47,834 nt of DNA from an uncultured Actinomycetes bacterium (lineage in GTDB: Bacteria > Actinomycetota > Acidimicrobiia > Acidimicrobiales > RAAP-2), in assembly GCA_903874965.1 (NCBI GenBank), contig CAIQUD010000031.1, positions 1 through 47,834 on the forward strand, written 5' to 3'. Both the position numbers and the translations under genes were made by a program. Below, piece by piece: positions 24,477-34,213 of the stretch. Each line of letters begins with the position of its first letter. Position 1 is the stretch's first letter. A model generated the notes under the pieces. The model searched no databases and was not told the origin of the DNA. It saw only the letters and a list, made by a program, of their open reading frames with translations.

Positions 24477-25459
24477 TTGGACCGCACCTCCTTTCGTTGG
24501 AGGATCTCGGAACCGAAGGAATCGTCGAGATCCTGAACGTCGCCGAGTCCTTCGCTGAAGTCGAGCGGCGAACCATGAAGAAGGTTCCGGCGCTTAAAGG
24601 CAAAGTCGTCGCCACCTTGTTCTTCGAAGAGTCCACTCGGACGCGGCTGTCATTTGAAACAGCGGCAAAGCGCCTTTCGGCTGATGTCCTGAGCCTCTCG
24701 GTCGCCTCGTCATCGGTGAAGAAGGGCGAGTCACTGAAGGACACCTTGAAGACCATTGAGGCGCTCGGCATTGATGCAGTGATCATTCGACACCGCTCGT
24801 CTGGAGCTCCACTTCAAGCAACTCGCTGGCTGGACGATATTCATGTCGTCAATGCCGGCGACGGCTGGCATGAACACCCAAGCCAAGGACTTCTCGATGC
24901 CTTTACCGTTCGTCAGGCCTGGGCACAAGCTGAAGGTGTCGATGCCGCCTCGACGGGTTCGGAACTGTTTCAAGGGAAGCGCATTGTCATCGTTGGAGAC
25001 ATTGCGCACAGTCGTGTTGCCCGAAGTGACGTGCTTGCCTACCAAGCGCTTGGTGCCCACGTGACCCTGTGTGCTCCAGCGACGTTGTTGCCGCCTTCAG
25101 TGAAAGGTTGGGGCGTTGAGGTATCGACCGACCTTGATGATCTGCTTGCTGACGTTGATCTCGTCTCGGTCCTTCGTCTCCAAGCCGAGCGCGGCAGTGG
25201 AGAGTGCGTTCCTTCACTTCGTGAGTTCACGAACTCGTTCGGTATGACGACGGCGCGAACCTCCAAGCTGCCTCCTCACGCACTCATTACTCACCCAGGG
25301 CCAATGGTTCGTGGGATCGAGATTGCGTCTGAGGTTGCTGACGATCCTCGATGTCTCGTCACCACGCAGGTGCATAACGGCGTCGCCGTTCGTATGGCCG
25401 TGCTCTTCCTCCTTCTCTCCGGCGGATCAATGGCATTCACTGATGGAGAGGGGAGCTAA
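24473..25459 (+). CDS. pyrB: Aspartate carbamoyltransferase catalytic subunit
   Basis: A 328-residue enzyme that condenses carbamoyl phosphate with aspartate. The carbamoyl-phosphate site FFEESTRTRLSFETAAKRL and HPSQGLLDAFT are intact, as are IVGDIAHSRVARSD and THPGPMVRGIEI. No regulatory pyrI gene is present, as is usual outside enterobacteria and archaea. The ATGA overlap couples it to pyrR. pyrC starts 7 nt after its stop. Confidence 0.97.
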   Translation: MIGPHLLSLEDLGTEGIVEILNVAESFAEVERRTMKKVPALKGKVVATLFFEESTRTRLSFETAAKRLSADVLSLSVASSSVKKGESLKDTLKTIEALGIDAVIIRHRSSGAPLQATRWLDDIHVVNAGDGWHEHPSQGLLDAFTVRQAWAQAEGVDAASTGSELFQGKRIVIVGDIAHSRVARSDVLAYQALGAHVTLCAPATLLPPSVKGWGVEVSTDLDDLLADVDLVSVLRLQAERGSGECVPSLREFTNSFGMTTARTSKLPPHALITHPGPMVRGIEIASEVADDPRCLVTTQVHNGVAVRMAVLFLLLSGGSMAFTDGEGS

Positions 25460-25466
25460 GCCAATC

Positions 25467-26810
25467 ATGACGACTGACTACAAACTCGCACAGGGAACGC
25501 TCTTGCTTACGGGTGGGACGGTGCTCGGAAGTGACGGTCCTGTGCTCGCCGATGTGCTGATTGAGGATGGGATCATCACCGCGATCGGGCAAGGGCTCAG
25601 TGCTCCTGATGCGGAGGTCCTTGACGTCGAGGGCTGCACCGTTGGCCCTGGATTTGTCGACCTCCATACGCACCTCCGTGAGCCTGGGAAAGAACAGGCC
25701 GAAACCATCGAGACGGGAACTCGGGCTGCGGCACTCGGTGGCTACACCGCAGTTGTCGCCATGCCAAATACCGATCCTGTCCTTGATAGCGCCTTTGTTG
25801 TTCGAGCTGTCCTTGGGTTGGGAGCAACGGCAATGGCAGAAGTCGCCGTCGCCGGCGCCATCACCGTTGGGCGAAATGGTCAAGAACTCGCCCCCATGGC
25901 AGAACTCTCAAGACTTGGTGTGGTGCTCTTCACTGATGACGGTTCGGGCGTGCAGAACGGCGGTGTTGCTCGACGTGCGCTCGAGTACTGCCGAGGTCTC
26001 GGCGTCACCTACGCGGAGCACTGCGAGGATCTCGGCATTGCTGCTGGTGGTGTAGTTCACGAGGGCTACTGGTCGTCAAAACTCGGCCTTCCAGGTCAGC
26101 CAGCGTCTGCAGAAGAGGCGATGGTTGCCCGGGACTTGTTACTTGCTGGCGAACTCGGTGCGCATCTGCATCTCTTGCACTTGTCGACTGAAGGTTCTGT
26201 TGACCTCGTTCGTCGAGCGAAGGCTGCGGGCATCAACGTCACGGCAGAAGCCGCACCACATCACTTCACCTTGACCGACGAATCAATTGCTTCGTTCGAT
26301 GCGGTCTACAAAGTCAATCCACCGCTTCGACCAGCGCACCATGGTGATGCAGTGGTGGCGGGACTGCTCGACGGGACCATCGACGCCATCGCGACAGATC
26401 ACGCACCCCACACTCCCGAGACCAAAGACCTGCCCTTTGATGAAGCGCCGCCCGGGATGCTTGGGCTTGAGACTTCCTTCTCACTGTCCTATGCGCGATT
26501 GGTGCTCGGCGAAGGCCTCTCAATGGAAGGTCTGTTCGATTTGCTCTCAACCAATCCGGCTCGAATCGCAAAACTCGACGCGGCGAGCGACCGACCATTT
26601 GGGCAGAGTGAGCAAGGCGGAAGAATCACCGTCGGGCGGACGGCAAATGTGGTCGTGATTGATCCCCGCGCCACGTGGACGGTCGAAGGGTCGTCACTTG
26701 CCTCACTGGCACAGAACACGCCGTATGAAGGTCGCAAACTCCAAGGGGTGATTCGACACACGATCCTCCGAGGAGAAGTTGTTGTTCGAAATGGAGAACC
26801 AACCCGATGA
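25467..26810 (+). CDS. pyrC: Dihydroorotase
   Basis: A 447-residue zinc amidohydrolase (type I, PyrC of the allantoinase-like group) that closes carbamoyl aspartate to dihydroorotate. Metal-site motifs are [27 protein letters not shown], and [22 protein letters not shown] shortened here to its core. The frame extends upstream into pyrB, but ATG 25467 starts the standard N-terminus, with GAGAGGGGAG about 11 nt upstream. The stop overlaps carA. Confidence 0.96.
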   Translation: MTTDYKLAQGTLLLTGGTVLGSDGPVLADVLIEDGIITAIGQGLSAPDAEVLDVEGCTVGPGFVDLHTHLREPGKEQAETIETGTRAAALGGYTAVVAMPNTDPVLDSAFVVRAVLGLGATAMAEVAVAGAITVGRNGQELAPMAELSRLGVVLFTDDGSGVQNGGVARRALEYCRGLGVTYAEHCEDLGIAAGGVVHEGYWSSKLGLPGQPASAEEAMVARDLLLAGELGAHLHLLHLSTEGSVDLVRRAKAAGINVTAEAAPHHFTLTDESIASFDAVYKVNPPLRPAHHGDAVVAGLLDGTIDAIATDHAPHTPETKDLPFDEAPPGMLGLETSFSLSYARLVLGEGLSMEGLFDLLSTNPARIAKLDAASDRPFGQSEQGGRITVGRTANVVVIDPRATWTVEGSSLASLAQNTPYEGRKLQGVIRHTILRGEVVVRNGEPTR

Positions 26811-27898
26811 GTAAGCGTGAACAAGGACACTTGGTGCTTGCCGATGGCACCGTGTTCGAAGGTGAAGTCGCCGGGTTTAGCTCTGGGGAACCAGTCACTG
26901 GTGAGGTCGTCTTCAATACCTCGATGAGTGGCTACCAAGAGATCCTGACGGACCCGTCCTATGCCGGCCAGATCATCGTCTTCACGACGGCCCACCTCGG
27001 GAATTACGGAACGAATGCGGTTGATGACGAGTCAGGAAACGTCTGGTGCGAGGGCGCAGTGATGGGCGACCTCGCCGATCGTGCGTCGAACTTCAGGTCC
27101 ACCGAGAATTTGTCGGACTTTGCCCTTCGGACGGAACTTCCAATTCTCTGCGGGGTTGATACGCGCCGCCTGACGCGACACCTGCGTGAGCACGGAGCCC
27201 GCCCAGGTGCCTTCGGTCCTGGTCCCATCGAGGAGCTTGCCGCGGCAGCGAAAGGAGCACACGGGACTGATGATCAGGACCTCACGACACTCGTCACGAC
27301 CAATCAGCCGTATGAATTGCAAGGAGGTCCTCATCGGCTCGTGGTACTCGACTTTGGCGTCAAGCGGACCATGCTCCGTCAGCTGCAGGGACTCGCTCAC
27401 GTCACCATTGTCCCGTCGACGACGACGGCGGATGAAGTGCTGTCGCTCAGTCCAGATGGACTCTTTCTTTCGAATGGTCCGGGAGACCCTGCTGCGCTCG
27501 GCAGCCCAGTCGGCACCATTGGCGAGCTCGTTGGTCGCCTCCCAATCTTTGGCATCTGTCTCGGCCACCAGCTCTTGGCCCGCTCACTTGGGGCGACGAC
27601 CTACAAGCTTCCGTTCGGTCACCATGGGGCCAATCATCCCGTCATGGACCTCGAGACCGGCCACGTTGAAATCACAAGTCAGAATCACAATTACGCAGTT
27701 GATGAAGGTTCGCTTCATGGGGCGACGGTGACCCATCGCAATCTCAACGACGGCGTGGTCGAAGGACTCGCTGTGACGAATGCCCGTGCCTTCTCCGTCC
27801 AATATCACCCTGAAGCCGGTCCCGGGCCGCATGATGCCCGTTACCTCTTTGATCGATTTGCCGAGCTGCTCAGAGGAGCCCCAAGTGCCGAAGCGTGA
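26807..27898 (+). CDS. carA: Carbamoyl-phosphate synthase small subunit
   Basis: A 363-residue glutaminase subunit that feeds ammonia to CarB. The N-terminal domain begins [16 protein letters not shown], and the class I glutamine amidotransferase domain has the nucleophile C251 in GICLGHQ, then [10 protein letters not shown] and the [14 protein letters not shown] histidine-glutamate pair. The ATG overlaps the pyrC stop, and carB starts 14 nt before its end. Confidence 0.97.
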   Translation: MSKREQGHLVLADGTVFEGEVAGFSSGEPVTGEVVFNTSMSGYQEILTDPSYAGQIIVFTTAHLGNYGTNAVDDESGNVWCEGAVMGDLADRASNFRSTENLSDFALRTELPILCGVDTRRLTRHLREHGARPGAFGPGPIEELAAAAKGAHGTDDQDLTTLVTTNQPYELQGGPHRLVVLDFGVKRTMLRQLQGLAHVTIVPSTTTADEVLSLSPDGLFLSNGPGDPAALGSPVGTIGELVGRLPIFGICLGHQLLARSLGATTYKLPFGHHGANHPVMDLETGHVEITSQNHNYAVDEGSLHGATVTHRNLNDGVVEGLAVTNARAFSVQYHPEAGPGPHDARYLFDRFAELLRGAPSAEA

Positions 27899-30800
27899 GG
27901 ATCTTCATTCCATTCTGGTGATCGGGTCTGGCCCGATTGTGATTGGCCAAGCCTGTGAGTTTGACTACTCCGGAACCCAGGCTTGCAGGGTCCTTCGTGA
28001 AGAGGGCTACCGAGTAATTCTGGCGAATTCCAACCCTGCAACGATCATGACGGACCCGGCGACTGCCGATGCGACCTACGTCGAGCCGCTGACCCCAGAG
28101 GTCATTGAAGCAATCATCAAGGTCGAACGCCCAGATGCACTCCTTCCAACCCTTGGCGGACAGACCGCGCTCAACCTGACAATGCAGTTGGTCGAACTGG
28201 GAGTCCTTGAGCGGTATGGCGTAGAAGTGATCGGGGCCAATCCCGTGGCAATCGCCACTGCGGAGAATCGCGAGCAGTTCAAGGGGGCAATGGAAGACAT
28301 CGGTCTCGAAGTGCCGATTTCCGACTTTGCCCACAGCCTCGAAGGTGCAATGGCCATTGCCGCCAAAATCGGGTACCCGATCATCATTCGTCCGAGCTAC
28401 ATCCTTGGTGGTGCCGGAACCGGCATCGCGCATGACGACGTGGCCATGGCCCGGCTCGCACAAGAAGGCCTTGACGCGAGCCCAATCACCGAAATTCTGG
28501 TGGAGCAGTCCATTGCTGGTTGGAAAGAGTACGAGCTCGAAGTCATGCGAGACGCAGCCGACAACTGCGTGGTCGTTTGTTCGATCGAGAATTTCGACCC
28601 TATGGGTGTCCATACGGGTGACTCAATCACCGTCGCGCCAGCGCAGACCCTCTCTGATGTTGAGTATCAAGAGATGCGTGATGATGCCTTCGCCTGCCTC
28701 CGGCGTGTCGGCGTTGAAACCGGCGGATCAAATGTCCAGTTCGCTGTCGATCCGGCTACCGGTCGTCGACTGGTCATTGAGATGAATCCGAGAGTGTCAC
28801 GAAGCTCGGCGCTCGCCTCAAAGGCGACTGGGTTCCCAATCGCCAAGATTGCAGCCCGCCTCGCGGTTGGCTATCACCTCGACGAAATCACGAATGACAT
28901 CACGAAGGCAACGCCAGCTTCGTTCGAGCCGTCGATTGACTACGTGGTCACCAAGATTCCTCGCTGGGCGTTTGAGAAGTTGCCAGGTGCTGAGGCTCGA
29001 CTTGGGACGAGAATGCAATCCGTTGGTGAAGTGATGGCGATTGGCCGCACGTTCCCAGAGTCACTCCAAAAGGCACTTCGCTCCTTGGAACAAGGTCGCC
29101 ATGGGCTCAATGCCGATCCGGCTGAGGCAGACCTTGATCGATTGTCGGAGGCTGAACTGAACGAAGCAATCTCGGTGGCGGCACCTGATCGAATTTTTGC
29201 GGTCGAAGCTGGTCTCCGCCGCGGAAAGTCCGTTGAGGAACTCGTTGCACTCACGGGCATTGACCCATGGTTCCTCGATCAAATGGCGCGAATCACGACG
29301 GCGAGACACGAGCTCTCCTTGTTGCACGCACGCTTCGGTTCCGCTGCGGCCACGCTTGATGCTCTTGGGCGTGCTGGACTTCGGGCACTCAAGCGTCTCG
29401 GTTTCTCGGACGCACAGCTCGGCTACGTGCTCGGTTGCGATGCAGCCACCATTCGCGCGGCACGTGTGTCCTTCGGCGTCATTCCAACGTTCAAGACTGT
29501 TGACACCTGTGCGGCGGAATTCCCAGCAGAGACGCCGTATCACTACTCGACGTATGAAGAAGAGGACGAGGTCCGACCTTCTCCTCGAGATCGAGTCGTC
29601 ATTCTTGGCTCAGGTCCCAACCGAATTGGTCAGGGCATTGAGTTTGATTACTGCTGCGTCCACGCCGCAATGGCACTTCGAGCTGCGGGTTACGAAGTCG
29701 TGATGGTGAATTGCAATCCCGAAACCGTTTCAACCGACTATGACACCTCTGATCGGCTGTACTTCGAGCCGCTCACTGTTGAGGACGTCAGCAATGTCTT
29801 GGAAGCAGAGATCCGAGCCGCCGGAACCGAAGGTTCCCTTATCGGTGTCATCGTTGCCCTGGGAGGCCAAACGCCACTGAAGTTGGCTGGCCTCCTTGAC
29901 CCTGCGCTCATTCTTGGGACATCGCCTACTTCGATTGAAGCCGCAGAGGATCGGGCGCAGTGGGGAGCAATCTGCGAGCGACTAGGAATTGCGCAGCCTC
30001 CGGGTGGAACGGCAACGACGACCGACGGTGCGGTTGAGGTGGCCAACAGGGTTGGTTTCCCGGTGCTCGTTCGCCCGAGTTATGTGCTTGGTGGCCGGGC
30101 AATGGAAATTGTCTATGACGAAGTCGGACTCACGCGTGCCATGGGCCGGCTGCTCGGCACTGACGACACCTCACCCGCTGGTGGCGTGCTCGCACGCGAT
30201 GGCGGCATCAGCGATGACCGCCCTGTGCTCATTGACCGTTTTCTCGAAGATGCCATTGAGGTTGACGTCGATGCAGTGCGAGACCGCACGGGAGACCTTG
30301 TCATTGCCGGCGTCATGGAGCACGTTGAAGAAGCGGGGGTGCACTCAGGTGACTCCGCATGCACGTTGCCTCCGCAGACGCTTTCTGCCGAGACGCTTGC
30401 TCGAATTGAGGCACATGCGGCAGCGCTCGCGGCAGACCTACAGGTCGTTGGACTCCTCAACGTTCAATTCGCGGTCAAAGAGGGCGATGTATACGTACTC
30501 GAAGCAAATCCGAGAGCGTCACGAACGGTGCCGTTCGTCGCCAAGGCAACCAGTGTCCCTTGGGCAATGGTTGCTGCCAGAGTGATGGTCGGTGCAACGC
30601 TCGAGGAGTTGCGCGTCGAGGGAATGCTCCCGAGGGTGCTCCTCACGCCAATGCATGTCAGCGTCAAAGAAGCGGTCATGCCCTTCAACCGCTTCCCAGG
30701 CGTCGACTCCCTCCTTGGACCGGAGATGCGATCAACCGGAGAAGTGATGGGCATCGATGAAAACTTCGGGCTCGCGTTCGTCAAGAGTCAAATGGCGGCA

Positions 30801-31232
30801 GGATCAGCGCTTCCCGAGTCCGGGACGGTCTTCTTCAGCGTTGCCGATCGTGACAAAGCACAAGGGCTTGATGTTGCTCGACTCTTTGTCGCACTCGGCT
30901 TTGAGCTTGCGGCCACCTTCGGAACTGCGGGCTTCCTTCGTGCGAATGGGGTAGAGGTCGCGCACTTGGTTGCAAAGATTGGCGAAGAAGGCCTCGCCAA
31001 CGACGCGGTGCAGATGCTCAATTCGAGTCGCATTCAGTTGGTCGTCAACACTCCCCGTGGTTATGGACCTCGAGCAGATGGCATTCACATTCGTTCAACC
31101 GCATTGGCGAATGGCGTCCCCTGTCTGACGACGCTTGCGGCAGCTCGTGCCGCGGCACTTGGTCTCGCTGCAGCAAAGGATCGGCCGTTGACGGTCCGAA
31201 CCCTTCAATCGCTCAATGGTGCTCGGACTTGA
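27885..31232 (+). CDS. carB: Carbamoyl-phosphate synthase large subunit
   Basis: A 1115-residue protein with two homologous ATP-grasp halves, each beginning with a [17 protein letters not shown] or [15 protein letters not shown] type motif, and a C-terminal MGS-like allosteric domain (near [20 protein letters not shown]). It makes carbamoyl phosphate for both pyrimidine and arginine synthesis. The open frame reaches back to 27780, but GTG 27885 has GAGGAG 6 nt upstream and begins [13 protein letters not shown], the normal N-terminus. The overlap with pyrD is TTGA. Confidence 0.97.
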   Translation: MPKREDLHSILVIGSGPIVIGQACEFDYSGTQACRVLREEGYRVILANSNPATIMTDPATADATYVEPLTPEVIEAIIKVERPDALLPTLGGQTALNLTMQLVELGVLERYGVEVIGANPVAIATAENREQFKGAMEDIGLEVPISDFAHSLEGAMAIAAKIGYPIIIRPSYILGGAGTGIAHDDVAMARLAQEGLDASPITEILVEQSIAGWKEYELEVMRDAADNCVVVCSIENFDPMGVHTGDSITVAPAQTLSDVEYQEMRDDAFACLRRVGVETGGSNVQFAVDPATGRRLVIEMNPRVSRSSALASKATGFPIAKIAARLAVGYHLDEITNDITKATPASFEPSIDYVVTKIPRWAFEKLPGAEARLGTRMQSVGEVMAIGRTFPESLQKALRSLEQGRHGLNADPAEADLDRLSEAELNEAISVAAPDRIFAVEAGLRRGKSVEELVALTGIDPWFLDQMARITTARHELSLLHARFGSAAATLDALGRAGLRALKRLGFSDAQLGYVLGCDAATIRAARVSFGVIPTFKTVDTCAAEFPAETPYHYSTYEEEDEVRPSPRDRVVILGSGPNRIGQGIEFDYCCVHAAMALRAAGYEVVMVNCNPETVSTDYDTSDRLYFEPLTVEDVSNVLEAEIRAAGTEGSLIGVIVALGGQTPLKLAGLLDPALILGTSPTSIEAAEDRAQWGAICERLGIAQPPGGTATTTDGAVEVANRVGFPVLVRPSYVLGGRAMEIVYDEVGLTRAMGRLLGTDDTSPAGGVLARDGGISDDRPVLIDRFLEDAIEVDVDAVRDRTGDLVIAGVMEHVEEAGVHSGDSACTLPPQTLSAETLARIEAHAAALAADLQVVGLLNVQFAVKEGDVYVLEANPRASRTVPFVAKATSVPWAMVAARVMVGATLEELRVEGMLPRVLLTPMHVSVKEAVMPFNRFPGVDSLLGPEMRSTGEVMGIDENFGLAFVKSQMAAGSALPESGTVFFSVADRDKAQGLDVARLFVALGFELAATFGTAGFLRANGVEVAHLVAKIGEEGLANDAVQMLNSSRIQLVVNTPRGYGPRADGIHIRSTALANGVPCLTTLAAARAAALGLAAAKDRPLTVRTLQSLNGART

Positions 31233-32152
31233 GTCGACGTAGCATCCTCGACCGATCAACCTCGGTTGGAGTGGTCGACCTTCACACTCCGGTGATGACG
31301 GCTTCAGGCACCGCGGGATTCGGCGACGAACTCAGCGCCTATGGCGATTTGTCGATGCTGGGTGCGCTCGTCACGAAGTCACTTTCCGTTGGACCATGGG
31401 CAGGCAACAGCGCGCCACGAGTGACCGAGGTTGTGGCGGGGATGCTCAACAGTGTCGGCCTCCAGGGACCTGGCATTCCAGCATGGTTATCGGCGGACCT
31501 CCCCGCAGCTCGAGCGGCTGGTGCGCAGGTCGTTGCGTCGATCTGGGGAACCTCGACCGACCAATTTGGTCAGGCGAGTCAGATGTTGCAAGGACAGGAC
31601 CTGCTTGCAGTGGAGATCAATGTTTCCTGCCCGAATGTCGAAGATCGATCATCGATGTTCGGGCACTCGGCCAAGGGCACTGCCGCAGTCGTGGATGCTT
31701 GCCGAGGAGCGCTCCCTCTATGGGTGAAGCTTTCGCCGAATGTTCCTGACCTCGTCTCGATTGCCAGCGCTGCCGTTGAAGCCGGAGCGGCGGCACTCGT
31801 GCTCACCAACACGTTGCTCGGGATGTCGCTTGATGCGGTGAGTGGGCGGCCAACCCTTGGCAACGGTGGCGGAGGGCTCTCTGGACCCGCAGTGCATCCA
31901 GTTGCCGTTCGGGCGGTCTATGAGTGCAGAAAGGCGCTACCGGAGATCCCGATCATTGGAGTCGGCGGAATTCGCTCGGGAGTCGAGGCCTTGGAGTTTC
32001 TCCATGCTGGTGCCCAAGCGGTTGAAGTCGGGACGGCAACGTTTCGCGATCCACGTGCGCCTTGGAAGATTGCCCGACAACTCGATCGGGCACTTCTTCG
32101 CGCAGGACATCTCTCCACACGAGAAGCAATTGGCTACGCCCATCGTTCCTGA
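31229..32152 (+). CDS. pyrD: Dihydroorotate dehydrogenase, class 1B-like
   Basis: A 307-residue FMN enzyme that oxidises dihydroorotate to orotate. The base is C134 in INVSCPN, so it is class 1 and not the quinone-linked class 2 (which has serine). [21 protein letters not shown] and [20 protein letters not shown] fit the 1B subgroup. Class 1B enzymes normally work with the FAD/2Fe-2S subunit PyrK, which is absent from this operon. The start is TTG in a TTGA overlap with the carB stop. Confidence 0.93.
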   Translation: MSRRSILDRSTSVGVVDLHTPVMTASGTAGFGDELSAYGDLSMLGALVTKSLSVGPWAGNSAPRVTEVVAGMLNSVGLQGPGIPAWLSADLPAARAAGAQVVASIWGTSTDQFGQASQMLQGQDLLAVEINVSCPNVEDRSSMFGHSAKGTAAVVDACRGALPLWVKLSPNVPDLVSIASAAVEAGAAALVLTNTLLGMSLDAVSGRPTLGNGGGGLSGPAVHPVAVRAVYECRKALPEIPIIGVGGIRSGVEALEFLHAGAQAVEVGTATFRDPRAPWKIARQLDRALLRAGHLSTREAIGYAHRS

Positions 32153-32158
32153 GCGACG

Positions 32159-32177
32159 CGCTGGTACGGTGCCAGCG
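32159..32177. promoter_or_regulatory. Dyad with ctaG -10 box TACGGT
   Basis: TACGGT (32165-32170) lies 6 nt before the ctaG GTG (32177), another leaderless start. It is flanked by CGCTGG and CCAGCG, a 6-bp inverted repeat with a 7-nt loop. The repeat could end the pyr operon as a terminator or act as an operator on the ctaG promoter. Confidence 0.5.
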
Positions 32178-33037
32178 TGGTCGGAATGATGGAACTCCCA
32201 GCTGCTTGGCACCTCTCGATCCTCGACGTCGTAGCTGCCTATGGGGCAGGACTTTCGTGGATTGGGGCGAGGAACCTCATTGCAGGAGGGGCGAGTCGAA
32301 GGACGACGATCCGTCGAGCGAGCCTGGTCACGGCGTCAATGGTCGGTCTCATGCTCTGTGTCTCGAGTCCTTTAGACCGAGCGGGGATGGAGTGGCTGAG
32401 TTGGCACATGGCGGCTCACGTGCTCGAGATGTTCTACCTACCAGTGCTCTTCGTGCTCGCAGGGCCCGGCTCGCTGTTTTCGGCAGCGGTTCCGGCCTTC
32501 TCAAGATGGAGAGGGAAGCGAAACATCGCTTGGTTTGAGCAACTGCTCGCAATGCTTCGATCGCCGGTGGTTGCGGTTCTGTGTTTCAACCTCATCATGG
32601 TTGGCTGGCACCTTCCAGCGGTCTTCAACTGGGCGAGCGAACACAGCGTCGTTCATGAGGTCTTCATGGTGCCGAGTTTCTTCTTTGCCGGCGTTCTCTT
32701 TTGGCGTCTGATGCTCTCCGGCCCCGGTGGAGAGCCAACGGCTTCTCGACGGGGTCAGGTGGTGGCGGTCATTGTGACGGCATTCGTCATGATTGTGCTG
32801 GCCATGTGGATGGCCATTGGCGCAAAGTCTGCTTGGTACTCGATGTATATCGGCCAGCATGGTGAAGCTGCGGCACTTCGTGATCAACACATCGCCGCCG
32901 GCGTGCTTTGGGTTTGTGGAGATCTCTGGGCCATCCCAGCATTTGTGCTGATCGCCACTCGACTCCTCAAGGCGAGCGGAGGAGTGACGAACTCAGTTGA
33001 CCGGATCCTCAGTCGAAACAGGGAGACCATCGGTTGA
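32177..33037 (+). CDS. ctaG: Cytochrome c oxidase assembly protein, Caa3_CtaG type
   Basis: A 286-residue polytopic membrane protein with about seven hydrophobic segments. The SPLDRAGMEWLSWHMAAHVLEMFYLPVLFVL stretch carries the conserved histidines, followed by GWHLPAVFNWASEHSVVHEV and QHIAAGVLWVCGDLWAIP. These fit the Caa3_CtaG family, thought to help deliver copper to the oxidase. It is not the Cox11-type CtaG. The leaderless GTG opens the oxidase cluster. Its 3' end overlaps the opposite-strand small membrane protein by 45 nt. Confidence 0.88.
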   Translation: MVGMMELPAAWHLSILDVVAAYGAGLSWIGARNLIAGGASRRTTIRRASLVTASMVGLMLCVSSPLDRAGMEWLSWHMAAHVLEMFYLPVLFVLAGPGSLFSAAVPAFSRWRGKRNIAWFEQLLAMLRSPVVAVLCFNLIMVGWHLPAVFNWASEHSVVHEVFMVPSFFFAGVLFWRLMLSGPGGEPTASRRGQVVAVIVTAFVMIVLAMWMAIGAKSAWYSMYIGQHGEAAALRDQHIAAGVLWVCGDLWAIPAFVLIATRLLKASGGVTNSVDRILSRNRETIG

Positions 33038-33328
33038 ACGAATGCTCGCAGCATTGAGTTGATTGCGCTCGTTCAACCGATCGATCTTTGTTGCTTGGCC
33101 TGCTTGGTCATGAAGCAACTTCCACCAGAGGTAGGTGCCGAAGGTTCCGAGGATTGGCCACTCGATGACGTAGATCCAAGAGAGGCCATTGCCATTCACG
33201 GCTCGTGCTATCTCAATGGCAAAGGCAATGACGCAGATCCCGATGCCGATTCCTGCGGTGATGGTCAACTTCCAAAAGGAGGATCCGCTCAGTCGTGGTC
33301 TCTTCGTCGAACGAGCAGAAGGTGCCAT
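32993..33328 (-). CDS. Small two-helix membrane protein
   Basis: A 111-residue protein with a basic N-terminus, two predicted membrane helices (TITAGIGIGICVIAFAIEIA and WPILGTFGTYLWWKLL) and a polar tail. The segment WIYVIEWPILGTFGTYLWWKLLHD resembles a small membrane protein seen in many actinobacteria, whose function is not known to me. It is divergent from the cupredoxin and convergent with ctaG, so it lies within the oxidase cluster but on the other strand. TAGGGT lies 6 nt before its ATG. Confidence 0.8.
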   Translation of the reverse strand: MAPSARSTKRPRLSGSSFWKLTITAGIGIGICVIAFAIEIARAVNGNGLSWIYVIEWPILGTFGTYLWWKLLHDQAGQATKIDRLNERNQLNAASIRSTDGLPVSTEDPVN

Positions 33329-33334
33329 GACCGC

Positions 33335-33340
33335 ACCCTA
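33335..33340 (-). promoter_or_regulatory. -10 box TAGGGT, leaderless type
   Basis: On the minus strand TAGGGT is followed by 6 nt and ATG 33328. Confidence 0.55.
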
Positions 33341-33448
33341 CAAGCGCCGAGTTGCTGGAGACATTTGGGATCACTACACGAAGGTGCGTTGCGGGTATAA
33401 GTTGCCGCAAGAGCTCATCGGGAGATGAGAGCGAAAAGGGGAGGGAAA

Positions 33449-34213
33449 ATGCGGAAGCTCATTGGAGCGAGTGGTTCCGTGCTTCTCGCTGCGCTGGTGG
33501 TCGGTGCGATTGGTATGGGCTTCAAGGCTCAAGCCTATGAATCGCCAATCGGGACGTTGAAGGCAACGCCAGTTGGTACCGACACAACTTGTGGAGCAGC
33601 GATGCATCACGTCAAACTCGACTTAAGTACCTATCCTGATTCTTCGGGCGTCGACTCGGCTGGTCATCCGGTTCACCCAAGTGGAAACCCAGATTGGCCG
33701 GCATACGGACCCTCAAATAACTATTCGGTTCCAACTGGGTCGTGCGTGACGATGACTGTCACCCAATATGACTCTGGTGGCAACCTCAACAATCCATACT
33801 TCGGCACCGTGCTTGGAACTGTCGGAGGAAAGATTCACGTGGTCTCCTCTGGAACGAACATCAGCCAATGCGGAGGATCAGATGCCGCTACTGAAGTGCC
33901 GGCAACCTTCAACGGTGACTACAAAGCAATCCCAGCCTGCGCAATTGGACATACCTTCACCATGCGGCCACTTCCGGGAGTATCGCCTGGGTTCTTCTTG
34001 AATGTGCCACTTCCACTGGCTGGAAACTATGCCGGCGACAATGTCGGCAACACGAACGACTTCCCTCACCAGACAGTGACGTTCAGTTTCGTAGCGGGTG
34101 CGAAAGGCGCCTACTCATGGAACTGTGAATATCCCTGCGGCCATGGTGTCGCTTCGTTCGGTGCCGTGATGGGCGCCTATGGCTATATGTCGGGGTACCT
34201 CCATGTCGTCTGA
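33449..34213 (+). CDS. Secreted cupredoxin-like protein
   Basis: A 254-residue exported protein. A signal peptide (MRKLIGASGSVLLAALVVGA, probable cut after AQA at 29) leads a beta-rich body. The C-terminus has C226-x3-C230-x-H232 and M241 (NCEYPCGHG), with H168 in IGHTFTM as a further possible ligand. This is like the copper sites of cupredoxins, and the two cysteines recall CuA. The function is unknown; it may carry electrons or copper to subunit II, whose gene overlaps its end by 11 nt. ATG 33449 follows GGGGAGGG closely; ATG 33425 is the alternative, and a weak TAAGTT box lies at 33399. Confidence 0.75.
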   Translation: MRKLIGASGSVLLAALVVGAIGMGFKAQAYESPIGTLKATPVGTDTTCGAAMHHVKLDLSTYPDSSGVDSAGHPVHPSGNPDWPAYGPSNNYSVPTGSCVTMTVTQYDSGGNLNNPYFGTVLGTVGGKIHVVSSGTNISQCGGSDAATEVPATFNGDYKAIPACAIGHTFTMRPLPGVSPGFFLNVPLPLAGNYAGDNVGNTNDFPHQTVTFSFVAGAKGAYSWNCEYPCGHGVASFGAVMGAYGYMSGYLHVV

